Shown in pieces: positions 41,427 to 50,067 of a stretch of 64,000 nucleotides of DNA. The translations under genes were made by a program, and so were the position numbers. Origin of the DNA: Akkermansiaceae bacterium (lineage in GTDB: Bacteria > Verrucomicrobiota > Verrucomicrobiia > Verrucomicrobiales > Akkermansiaceae); NCBI GenBank assembly GCA_029253285.1, contig JAQWZU010000132.1:62001-126000 (forward strand). Direction: 5' to 3'. Below the pieces are notes generated by a model. It did no database searches, was not told where the DNA came from, and worked only from the letters and a program-made list of their open reading frames with translations. How positions within the stretch are numbered: the stretch's first letter is position 1; every line of letters begins with the position of its first letter.

Positions 41427-41630
41427 ATGTCAGCAATTCTCATTCCGCTTACCAAGGGATTTTTGGGACTTATGGGTGTCTCTTCGTTTATGTTCCTCAG
41501 CGTCAGACGGGATGTGGAATTACAGGTTCAAAAAATGGACTTGAGGGCAGGAGAGTTTGAGTTGGAGGCAGCCGAGTTGGAACACGAACAGAGAGAACTT
41601 GAACTCAAAGTAGTCCCCGAAAAGAAGTAG
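41427..41630 (+). CDS. Small membrane-anchored protein
   Basis: 67 aa, N-terminal hydrophobic segment followed by heptad-like Glu/Leu-rich helix (ELEAAELEHEQRELELKVV). Confidence 0.5.
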   Translation: MSAILIPLTKGFLGLMGVSSFMFLSVRRDVELQVQKMDLRAGEFELEAAELEHEQRELELKVVPEKK

Positions 41631-41766
41631 GAGAGTCGTTTGCACTCTGAATTCTTCTCCCTCCTAATTTTATGGCTGCCATCCTGAGCTTAAATCAACG
41701 GTGTCAAAATCAGGGCCCCAAAAATTGAGCAAAAGTTAGCTGTGCCGGGGAAGGAAGAGCACTTCG

Positions 41767-42159
41767 CTAATCTAGCATCTTCTCATTCAAACCCGCCTCG
41801 GGGATTCCGCAGCTTACCGATCTACTGAGAGTTAGTCGTCGACTCGCAATCTGCCGGTAACACCAATCCCGTAACGATAGCGGAAATACCCTCATTGAAA
41901 TCCCGACAAGGGTTGCCACTCCGCCCGTTGCAACCAACAATCGCTCCACCGCCAGAGCCGCCCTGCTCAACTCCCCCTTCCCGTAAAACGCCATCGAATC
42001 TTCGTTGAGCGCAACGCCTACTCTCCTCGCAGACTCTCCTTCCAAGGGTGCAAATCGAAGCCGGTCTTGCTCATCCAGTCGATGCAGCCACTTGACAGCT
42101 CCCTGACACATCAGGCAGTCACTGTCGAAAAAGACAATATTACGCACCTCATCCTCCAT
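41767..42159 (-). CDS. DCC1-like thiol-disulfide oxidoreductase family (DUF393)
   Basis: NIVFFDSDCLMCQGAVKWLHRLDEQDRLRFAPLEG ... CxxC motif. Start at MEDEVRN. Confidence 0.87.
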   Translation of the reverse strand: MEDEVRNIVFFDSDCLMCQGAVKWLHRLDEQDRLRFAPLEGESARRVGVALNEDSMAFYGKGELSRAALAVERLLVATGGVATLVGISMRVFPLSLRDWCYRQIASRRLTLSRSVSCGIPEAGLNEKMLD

Positions 42160-42209
42160 CACAGTTAGCTTGCCACATCCCATCGAAAAATCGATGCTCT
42201 CTTTAGAGA

Positions 42210-42908
42210 ATGTCCGAGAATACCCGCATCCACGACCTCCCCGACGATCAGCGCCCGCGGGAAAAAATGGCAAACCTGGGTGCGGGAGCCCTCTCCAACG
42301 AAGAACTCCTAGCGATCTTCCTGCGCACCGGAACCAAAGGATCCAGCGCCATTGAAATCGGACGTCAATTAATCACCAAGCACGGCAGCGTCGCAGCCTT
42401 GGCCAAACTGGATCTCCACGAACTCTGCAAAGAACACGGCTTGGGGCTCGCCAAAGCCTGCCAACTTCAGGCCGCCTTCGAGCTTGGCTCCCGGGCTGTT
42501 CGCGAAGGCTCTAAATCAACCCCGCTCAAAAACTCCCGGAATATCTACGATTTCCTCGCGCCCCAACTGGCTCACCTTCCCACCGAAAAACTTTTCGTTC
42601 TCTCCCTCGACAGCCGACTCAACCTGATCCGTATGCGTGAGCTTTCCAGTGGAACCACCAGCAGCACTGTTGCCAACATTCGCGATGTCCTCCGCCCCGT
42701 CATCATCGATCAGGCCCACGCCTTCATCATCGCTCACAATCACCCTTCCGGCGACACCACCCCGAGCACTCACGATCAAACATTCACGACCAATCTCTCC
42801 AAAGCCGCCAGGCAAATGGAGCTCCCCCTCATTGATCATATTATCATCGGACGCCCCCTGGATGATGCTGCACCTTACTTTTCCTTTTTTGAACACGACC
42901 GCCTTTAA
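42210..42908 (+). CDS. radC: RadC/JAB-domain DNA repair-like protein
   Basis: RPREKMANLGAGALSNEELLAIFLRTG; JAMM motif AHNHPSGDTTPSTHD. Confidence 0.95.
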   Translation: MSENTRIHDLPDDQRPREKMANLGAGALSNEELLAIFLRTGTKGSSAIEIGRQLITKHGSVAALAKLDLHELCKEHGLGLAKACQLQAAFELGSRAVREGSKSTPLKNSRNIYDFLAPQLAHLPTEKLFVLSLDSRLNLIRMRELSSGTTSSTVANIRDVLRPVIIDQAHAFIIAHNHPSGDTTPSTHDQTFTTNLSKAARQMELPLIDHIIIGRPLDDAAPYFSFFEHDRL

Positions 42909-42916
42909 AATTCATC

Positions 42917-43693
42917 ATGCCAAAAATTCATCCCACCGCCTTGGTTTCCGACAACGCGCAACTCGACGACGATGTCGAAGTTGGCCCATTTTCCATTATC
43001 GAAGACGGAGTTATTATTCGATTCGGTTGCCGCATTAATTCACACGCCAAGATTTGCCGCGGAGTTACAATGGGAAAAGAGAACACCATCGAACACGGAG
43101 CCGTCATCGGCGGAGCTCCCCAGGATCTCGGATTCAATCCGAGTGTGGATTCCGGCGTCCTTATTGGAAACGGAAACACATTCCGAGAATATGTCACGAT
43201 CCACCGCAGCACCCAGGCCGGCGGGAACACCATCATCGGAAACGAAAATTACCTCATGGCTGTCGCTCATCTCGCGCATGACGTCGTGATCGGAAATAAT
43301 AATATTCTTGCTAACAATACCATGATCGCCGGCCATGTCACTCTGGGGAACAACACTTTCCTTGGAGGAGGTGCCGGCGTCCACCAGTTCGCTCGCATCG
43401 GGGACTGCGCCATGATTCAGGGGAATGCCGTGATGACCCAGGACGTTCCACCCTACTGCATCGTCCATCAAGTCAACCAACTCTCCGGCCTGAATTCGGT
43501 CGGACTCAAACGCGCAGGATTCTCACCCGCGGAGCGTCAGGAAATCAAGCTGGCCCACACCATCCTTTTCCGCACCAAAGGTTCCCGTGCCGAGAGCCTT
43601 GCCGAGGCCGATCTTCAGACCTGGGGAGAGGCCGCAACCGCGCTAATCGAAGCGGTGCGAACCCCGTCCTCAAAGGGAATTTTGACCCGCTGA
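42917..43693 (+). CDS. lpxA: Acyl-ACP--UDP-N-acetylglucosamine O-acyltransferase
   Basis: Hexapeptide repeats, IHPTALVSDNAQLDDDVEVGPFSIIEDGV, GAPQDLGF, FREYVTIHRST, NNILANNTMIAGHVTLGNN, GGAGVHQFARIG, GLNSVGLKRAGF. Confidence 0.96.
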   Translation: MPKIHPTALVSDNAQLDDDVEVGPFSIIEDGVIIRFGCRINSHAKICRGVTMGKENTIEHGAVIGGAPQDLGFNPSVDSGVLIGNGNTFREYVTIHRSTQAGGNTIIGNENYLMAVAHLAHDVVIGNNNILANNTMIAGHVTLGNNTFLGGGAGVHQFARIGDCAMIQGNAVMTQDVPPYCIVHQVNQLSGLNSVGLKRAGFSPAERQEIKLAHTILFRTKGSRAESLAEADLQTWGEAATALIEAVRTPSSKGILTR

Positions 43694-43750
43694 GTGCTTT
43701 TTTCTTTTGCAAAAAGTCCGGCAACTCCTTACGGACCTGTCAGACATATT

Positions 43751-44728
43751 ATGAGCAAGCGAGTTCTCCTCACCACGACGTCTTTTCAGGATACTCCTGG
43801 AACACACCAAGATCTCCTCAACTCTCAGGACTGGGAGATCATACGCGCTCGCGGGCCACTTTCCGAAGCAGAAATGCTCGATCTTTCCGGCGACTTCGAC
43901 GCCTTTCTTTGTGGAGATGACGCCATCACTTCCTCCGTCATCGACAAGTCGCTCCCCCGCCTTCAGACTATTTCCAAATACGGCATCGGCCTCGACAAGA
44001 TCGATGTCGAATACGCCACCGAAAAAAAAATCCCCGTCCTCTTTACCCCCGGCGTCAATCATACCACCGTCGCTGAACACACCTTCGGACTCCTTCTCGG
44101 TATCACCAAAGACATCCAATCCAATGCCGTCGCCGTGCAAAATGGCGAGTGGGTCGCCGGATGGAAAAAGCCCGTAGGTAACGAAATTATGGGTAAGACC
44201 ATCGGTATCCTCGGCCTCGGACGCATCGGCAAGGAGGTCGCTATACGCGCCAGAGCCTTCGGCATGGAAATCATCGCCTTCGACCCCTACTTCGACGAAG
44301 CCTTTGGCGAAAAGCATAGCGTCAAGAAGTGCGCTGACATGGACGAGGTTCTGCACAACTCCGATGTCGTCTCTCTCCATTGTTTCCTCACCAAGGAAAC
44401 CGAAGACATGATTAACGCCACCAAGATCGCCGAAATGCGCGACGGGGTCATTGTTCTCAACTGCGCCCGCGGCGAACTCGTCAACACCAACGACATCGCC
44501 GGCGCTCTCAAGAGTGGCAAGGTAGGCGGGTATGGAGCCGACGTTCTCGACGCCGAACCACCAGCGCCCGGTCACATTCTCATCGGTGCCCCCAATTGCA
44601 TCATCACGTCGCACATCGGATCCCGCACTCACGAATCTGTCCAGCGCCAGGCCAACCGATGCCTCCACAACGCGATTAATTTCTTCGCTGGCGAAGACGA
44701 CGTCCTTTGTGCCAATGGTGTTCTCTAG
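43751..44728 (+). CDS. D-3-phosphoglycerate dehydrogenase-like NAD-binding 2-hydroxyacid dehydrogenase
   Basis: GKTIGILGLGRIGKEVAIRARAFGMEIIAFDPY, NCARGELVNTNDIAGAL, GADVLDAEPP. Confidence 0.92.
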   Translation: MSKRVLLTTTSFQDTPGTHQDLLNSQDWEIIRARGPLSEAEMLDLSGDFDAFLCGDDAITSSVIDKSLPRLQTISKYGIGLDKIDVEYATEKKIPVLFTPGVNHTTVAEHTFGLLLGITKDIQSNAVAVQNGEWVAGWKKPVGNEIMGKTIGILGLGRIGKEVAIRARAFGMEIIAFDPYFDEAFGEKHSVKKCADMDEVLHNSDVVSLHCFLTKETEDMINATKIAEMRDGVIVLNCARGELVNTNDIAGALKSGKVGGYGADVLDAEPPAPGHILIGAPNCIITSHIGSRTHESVQRQANRCLHNAINFFAGEDDVLCANGVL

Positions 44729-44763
44729 TTTTTTAATCACTACTCAACTTAGTAAATAATCCA

Positions 44764-45864
44764 ATGTCCCTTGACATCAAACCAGCCTCAGAATGCGCCT
44801 ACGACATCTTGTCGATGGGCGAAATTATGCTCCGTCTCGATCCCGGTGACGGCCGCGTTCGCACCACCCGTCAATTCCAGGCTTGGGAAGGCGGTGGGGA
44901 ATACAACGTTGCCCGCGGACTCCGTCGCTGCTTCGGTAAGCGCGCTGCCGTCCTCACCGGTTTTGTCGATAACGAAGTCGGACGCCTCCTCGAAGACCTC
45001 ATTCTCCAGGGTGGCGTCGATACCCAGTTTATCAAGTGGGCCGACTTCGACGGACTTGGAGTGGCTGCGCGAAACGGACTCAACTTCACCGAACGCGGCT
45101 TCGGCGTGCGCGCCGCAAAAGGCACCTCCGACCGCGGGCACACGGCAGCCTCCCAACTCACCGTCGACGACTTCGACTTCGAACACATCTTCGGAACCCT
45201 CGGCGTCCGTTGGTTCCACACCGGTGGTATTTTCGCAGCACTCTCGGAAGGCAATGCACAACTCACCATCGAGGCCTGCAAGATTGCCAAGAAGCACGGC
45301 ACCATTGTTTCCTACGACCTGAACTACCGTCCTTCCCTCTGGAAATCCATCGGTGGTCAGGCCAAGGCCCAGGAAGTCAACCGTGAGATCGCCAAGTATG
45401 TCGACGTCATGATCGGTAACGAAGAAGACTTCACCGCCTGCCTCGGATTTGAAGTCGAAGGTGTTGACGAAGAAAACATCACCGGTATCGACATCTCAAA
45501 TTTCAAAAAGATGATCGAGAAAGCCGTTGCCGAATTCCCTAACTTCAAAGCAACCGCGACCACACTCCGTGAGGTGCACACTGCCTCCGATAACGACTGG
45601 GCTGCCCTTGCTTGGCACGACGGCGAATTCCACAACTCAGTCAACCGTGACCACCTCGAAATCTTCGACCGCGTCGGCGGTGGTGATTCATTTGCCTCCG
45701 GACTTATCTACGGATTCCTGGAATACAACGACGCCGCCCAAGCTGTCGAATGGGGAGCTGCCCACGGCGCCCTCGCTATGACCACTCCCGGAGATACCAC
45801 CATGGTGACCCGCGACGAAGTAGCCAAACTTGTCGGCGGAGGCTCCGCCCGCGTGGATCGATAG
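44764..45864 (+). CDS. PfkB-family sugar kinase (2-keto-3-deoxygluconate kinase-like)
   Basis: DILSMGEIMLRLDPG, FQAWEGGGEYNVARGLRR, FDRVGGGDSFASGLIYGFL PfkB signature. Confidence 0.9.
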   Translation: MSLDIKPASECAYDILSMGEIMLRLDPGDGRVRTTRQFQAWEGGGEYNVARGLRRCFGKRAAVLTGFVDNEVGRLLEDLILQGGVDTQFIKWADFDGLGVAARNGLNFTERGFGVRAAKGTSDRGHTAASQLTVDDFDFEHIFGTLGVRWFHTGGIFAALSEGNAQLTIEACKIAKKHGTIVSYDLNYRPSLWKSIGGQAKAQEVNREIAKYVDVMIGNEEDFTACLGFEVEGVDEENITGIDISNFKKMIEKAVAEFPNFKATATTLREVHTASDNDWAALAWHDGEFHNSVNRDHLEIFDRVGGGDSFASGLIYGFLEYNDAAQAVEWGAAHGALAMTTPGDTTMVTRDEVAKLVGGGSARVDR

Positions 45865-45884
45865 GCCCACTACATTTCAACTGT

Positions 45885-45922
45885 AGCCCTGTCTCTCCCT
45901 CTGAGACATGGGCTTTTTGTTT
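45885..45922 (+). terminator. Rho-independent terminator after the PfkB kinase gene
   Basis: AGCCCTGTCTC-TCCCT(C)T-GAGACATGGGCT followed by TTTTGTTT: long GC-containing stem with one bulge plus U-tract. Confidence 0.8.
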
Positions 45923-45995
45923 CCATACCGACGATAATATCCATCTTCTCTGTGTATCCTTAATGAATGCTGGATGACGAACTGGTGAATTTTAT

Positions 45996-48557
45996 TTATT
46001 TCACTCCCAGCTCCATCAAGCGATCGACGGCCCATTGGTGACCCTCGCGAAACTCGAGCTGATCGCCCTCATCAGCCTTCAACAACTTCCAGCATTCCTG
46101 AGCCTCCCGGAGATATCCAATCGCCAGCTCTTTCTTGTTAGCCAGATCGGCAGAGTGAGCGAGATCTCCGCAAAGATAGGCGAGTGATTTTCGAACTGTC
46201 CCCGGATTTGGTCTCTTCGCTCCTGACTTTAGAAGGGCCGTCAATTCGTCATGAGCGGCGGCGCCCAACTTCAACTCCTCGTCCTTCTTCCCTTGCTGAC
46301 CCAGAATTCCGGCATGCTGCCATTTTAAAGAAGCGATAAGGTATCGCGCATTCCAATCTTCCGGGTCCTTGGTGACAACCGATTGCAATGAGATGATGGA
46401 TGCTTCCAGTAGCTTCCCAGCCTCGGCCGGTTTTCCTTCGTCTCTCAAGAAGGTGGCTAGAATTCCGTTTTGAGAAGAAAGATCAAAGATCACACCGGGG
46501 TTGCCGGGCATCTTGGCGAGGAGGGTGGAAAGTTTTTTGACTCCTTCCTTGGCAAGTTTTTCGGCCTCAAAGGATTTTCCTTCCTGCCAAAGAGCCACCG
46601 CCCTAGCTGCAGTCGCGGAGGCAATTTGATATTCGAGATCCGGATCTGGTTTTTCTTGTTTGGCGATAAGCTTGAGAAACTCCTTGGCAGCTTCACCACG
46701 AAGTTTCGCGACATCTTCGGTTGCGACTACTCCCTCAGCAGTTGTCGCTGCGGCAAGATAGGTTCGGCCAAGCGTCATGGCGAGGGTCTGATTCTCGGGG
46801 GATAACTTCGTCAGTTCACGATACCCCTTCAAGCACTTCAAATAAAATGCCAGAGCCGACTTTCCATCATCATTAACTTCGGCATTCCGGGCTCGCACCA
46901 AATCCAATGCCGCTTCCGCGCGGATTCGCCCCTTTCCCTCCTCTGGCCAAGCGGATCGAATTGCCGCGCTCGCCGAAGCAATGTCGTCGTCGATATTCTT
47001 TTCGTCTCGGACGGATTTCAAAAGTAGCAATCGGAGGTTGGCTCGGGCCTTGCATGCACTTGGCAGCCCCTCAATCCCCAAAGCGGATTGCAAGGCGGCT
47101 TCGCCTAATTTAACATCACCCCTTGCGAGGAGAATTTCAGCGTATCGCAGTCGTAAAGTCGCTGCTTGGGATTTCAATTCAGGTCTCGCATCCATCCCGC
47201 CAAGTTGCTCTTGAATCTTCTTTGCAAGCAAGGAAAGACGTTCCTCACGACCTTCAAGAACGGGATACCCTTTCACCCCCTTTTCAAGGATCCATCGGAA
47301 AAGATGCTCGCTGGTTTCCTGCGCCGAAATGATTTCAGCTTGCGATTTGGACTGCTCGTTTGCGAGAGATTTCTGGAGTGTCTTCTCCCACTCCAGGACC
47401 CTATCCAGGGAATCTTGTGTTTCATCCCGAACACTTTCCAGATTAGAAATGGTAGAAGTAGCAGTGTCCCGATATTGATTAAATTCCGCCTTCCTCTTGT
47501 CTAAAATGACTTTGTTTTTCTGAACGGTAATTCCCCACATCGCGCCCAGTCCGATCGCGACCAGAGTAATAAGTGTCGCCAGAGTGCGCATCTGTCGGCG
47601 ACGCTTGTGATCCTTGTTGCGATCAATTTGTCGGCGTTTTTGGTCTGCTTCAACAATGAAATCCCGCTCGATGGATTCAAAATAGCGAGCGACTTCGCGC
47701 ATGTCGCTGGGTCGACCCATGGCATCAAGACCGAGGCAGAAATTAACCATTTCCCAGCGGCGTAATACCCTTTCGTCCTCCGCTTCACTTTGCCAGATGA
47801 CATCGGGATCTGTTTCCAGCCAGGCCGCGATACTCTCCCGATCCGAATCGACATGAAATCGTTCTTCGGTTCCTGGCGCGGGACTAAAGGGCGACAAGGT
47901 ATCGTGACAACGCGGGAACCTCCCCGTGAGTAAGCGGTAAGCTAGCACGCCGAAAGCGTAGACATCCCACTGGTATCCGGCTTCCTCAAGATAGCCCTCA
48001 GGATTTCGTAATTGCTCCGGGGGAGAATACAATAAGGCGTCGCTGTATCCCAAGTGATGAACTCCAGGCATCATGCCACTTGCGAAATCTGCCAGAAGCG
48101 GCCCTCCATTGGGCCCAAGAAAGATGTTTCCCGGTTTGAGATTGCCATGGGCAACCTTCGCCTTGTGCATGGTGGCAAGACGATTTGCCAGCTTGATGAG
48201 AAAGGGCCAGGCTTTATCGGTCTGACAATAGTCGGCGAAAAAAATCTGAAGATTGCGGGGGCGATATCGCTCAACGCCACCAACCATCTCCAACCGCTCG
48301 GCCATTAGAGGCATTACGAGGCAGGCCGGACGAACATTAAGGGCATAGGCGTGAATCTGCACCGTGACGTCCTGAGCCCCACCATTCTGCAATCTGGCGA
48401 TACGATTCTCCAACAATGCCGGATTGGAAGCCATGGAATCGAGGACTTTGACGACGCAATCTTCCCCGTTTTGTCCTTTGGCATCGTATACAGTCCCCGT
48501 CGCGCCACTTCCGATTTCGGAGCGAATGGTGATTCCATCGATTATAGGGGGCTCCAT
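45996..48557 (-). CDS. Transmembrane Ser/Thr protein kinase-like protein with extracytoplasmic TPR-like region; probable pseudokinase
   Basis: GSGATGTVYD glycine loop, VVKV lysine, AHGNLKPGNIFLG (HRD to HGN), LLADFASG (DFG to DFA), PPEQ; TM LATLITLVAIGLGAMWGITV; helical repeat C-terminal half. Confidence 0.87.
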   Translation of the reverse strand: MEPPIIDGITIRSEIGSGATGTVYDAKGQNGEDCVVKVLDSMASNPALLENRIARLQNGGAQDVTVQIHAYALNVRPACLVMPLMAERLEMVGGVERYRPRNLQIFFADYCQTDKAWPFLIKLANRLATMHKAKVAHGNLKPGNIFLGPNGGPLLADFASGMMPGVHHLGYSDALLYSPPEQLRNPEGYLEEAGYQWDVYAFGVLAYRLLTGRFPRCHDTLSPFSPAPGTEERFHVDSDRESIAAWLETDPDVIWQSEAEDERVLRRWEMVNFCLGLDAMGRPSDMREVARYFESIERDFIVEADQKRRQIDRNKDHKRRRQMRTLATLITLVAIGLGAMWGITVQKNKVILDKRKAEFNQYRDTATSTISNLESVRDETQDSLDRVLEWEKTLQKSLANEQSKSQAEIISAQETSEHLFRWILEKGVKGYPVLEGREERLSLLAKKIQEQLGGMDARPELKSQAATLRLRYAEILLARGDVKLGEAALQSALGIEGLPSACKARANLRLLLLKSVRDEKNIDDDIASASAAIRSAWPEEGKGRIRAEAALDLVRARNAEVNDDGKSALAFYLKCLKGYRELTKLSPENQTLAMTLGRTYLAAATTAEGVVATEDVAKLRGEAAKEFLKLIAKQEKPDPDLEYQIASATAARAVALWQEGKSFEAEKLAKEGVKKLSTLLAKMPGNPGVIFDLSSQNGILATFLRDEGKPAEAGKLLEASIISLQSVVTKDPEDWNARYLIASLKWQHAGILGQQGKKDEELKLGAAAHDELTALLKSGAKRPNPGTVRKSLAYLCGDLAHSADLANKKELAIGYLREAQECWKLLKADEGDQLEFREGHQWAVDRLMELGVK

Positions 48558-48696
48558 ATCAGGCTATTCCAAGGAAAACTCGCCAATTCCAGCTCAAAAG
48601 TCCAGCTTGGCGGCCTTTTTGTGCAGTTGTTTTTTTTAATTCAGATGATTAAATAAAACCCGTCCTACCGTAAAAAAACCCTAACCTCACCACTCT

Positions 48697-50028
48697 ATGA
48701 AAAAACCTTGCCCCGGAAACCCCCTCGCCAGCGATTACTCCCGACGCGGATTCCTTCAGGTCGGCCTCCTTGGCGGGCTTGGACTCACTCTTCCGCAATT
48801 CCTTAAGATGGAAGCGCAGGGAGCGCAAAAAGATTACAAGACCCGTGAAGGCGTTGCCAAATCGGTCATTCAGATCTTCCTTCCCGGCGGGATGGCGCAT
48901 CAGGAATCTTGGGATCCCAAGCCTTACGCTCCTTCGGAATACCGTGGTCCATTCTCTCCAATCAACACCACAATTAAGGGCGAGAAATTCAGTCAGTATC
49001 TCAAGGCAACCGCAAAAGTCGCCGACAAAATGACGATCATCCGCTCAATGGCACACGGTGAGGCGGCCCACGAACGAGGAACACACAACATGTTTACCGG
49101 ATATAAGCCTTCACCGGCACTTGAATATCCTTCCATGGGAGCGGTGGTCGCTCACGAACTCGGAGTTCGAAACAGCCTGCCACCTTACGTTTGCGTGCCC
49201 AATGTTCCGAACGAATTCGCTAACTCCGGTTACCTTTCTTCCGCTTACGGTCCTTTTGCCATCGGAGCAGATCCTTCCCGGGCAGATTTCAAAGTTCGCG
49301 ATCTTAACCTCCCGGGCGAAGTCGATGACAAGCGCTTCTCACGCCGCCGCAGTCTTCTCGAGACCGTGGACAACCATTTCCGTGAGTTGGAAAAGTCAGA
49401 CGCTCTGGACTCCATGGACGCGTTCTACCAGCACGCTTACAGCCTTATCTCCTCGCAAGAAGCGCGCGAGGCCTTCAACTTGAAAGCCGAGCCCGAGCCC
49501 CTTCGCCAGAAGTATGGCATGAACCAGCCGGGACAGCGGATGCTTCTCGCTCGTCGTCTTGTCGAAGCCGGAACGCGATTCGTCTCGCTCACCGCTGGAG
49601 GATGGGACCACCACGATAATATTAAGAACGCCATGAGCACAACGCTTCCACCGGTTGACCAGGCGCTTGCGACTTTGATTTCCGACCTGGACGAACGGGG
49701 ACTTCTCGACTCTACCCTCGTCATGGTGACCTCTGAATTCGGTCGCACGCCAAAAATCAACGCCACAGGTGGTCGCGATCACTGGCCACGGGTTTTCTCA
49801 GTCGCCCTCGCTGGTGGCGGAACGCACCGCGGTATGATCTACGGCAGCTCTGACGCCCTCGGCGCAGAGCCCGAAGAGGATCGCGTGGAGATCGAAGATC
49901 TCGCTACCACCGTCTACAACCAACTTGGCATCACGGGTGATAAGGAACTTATGTCACCGGGCGACCGCCCCATCGAGATTGTCGATGGAGGCAATGTCAT
50001 CGATGGAATTCTCGCCAAGAAAGCCTAA
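48697..50028 (+). CDS. DUF1501 domain-containing protein
   Basis: SRRGFLQVGLLGGLGLTLPQFL signal-like N-terminus; SVIQIFLPGGMAHQESWDPKP...; GGWDHHDNI; TLVMVTSEFGRTPKINATGGRDHWPRVFSVALAGGG. Confidence 0.95.
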   Translation: MKKPCPGNPLASDYSRRGFLQVGLLGGLGLTLPQFLKMEAQGAQKDYKTREGVAKSVIQIFLPGGMAHQESWDPKPYAPSEYRGPFSPINTTIKGEKFSQYLKATAKVADKMTIIRSMAHGEAAHERGTHNMFTGYKPSPALEYPSMGAVVAHELGVRNSLPPYVCVPNVPNEFANSGYLSSAYGPFAIGADPSRADFKVRDLNLPGEVDDKRFSRRRSLLETVDNHFRELEKSDALDSMDAFYQHAYSLISSQEAREAFNLKAEPEPLRQKYGMNQPGQRMLLARRLVEAGTRFVSLTAGGWDHHDNIKNAMSTTLPPVDQALATLISDLDERGLLDSTLVMVTSEFGRTPKINATGGRDHWPRVFSVALAGGGTHRGMIYGSSDALGAEPEEDRVEIEDLATTVYNQLGITGDKELMSPGDRPIEIVDGGNVIDGILAKKA

Positions 50029-50067
50029 TCAGGCTTTTCACCCACAGAACAACAATCCCATCTTACA

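Noticed and set aside
44031-44039. A9 run in the dehydrogenase gene considered as phase-variation tract
   Set aside because: Encodes EKK in frame in a housekeeping-type enzyme; A-runs of this length are common and weak evidence alone.
43670-44740. 356 aa minus-strand ORF antisense to the 2-hydroxyacid dehydrogenase
   Set aside because: Low-complexity D/V/E/G-rich translation typical of the antisense frame of a codon-biased gene; the sense frame has clear dehydrogenase motifs.
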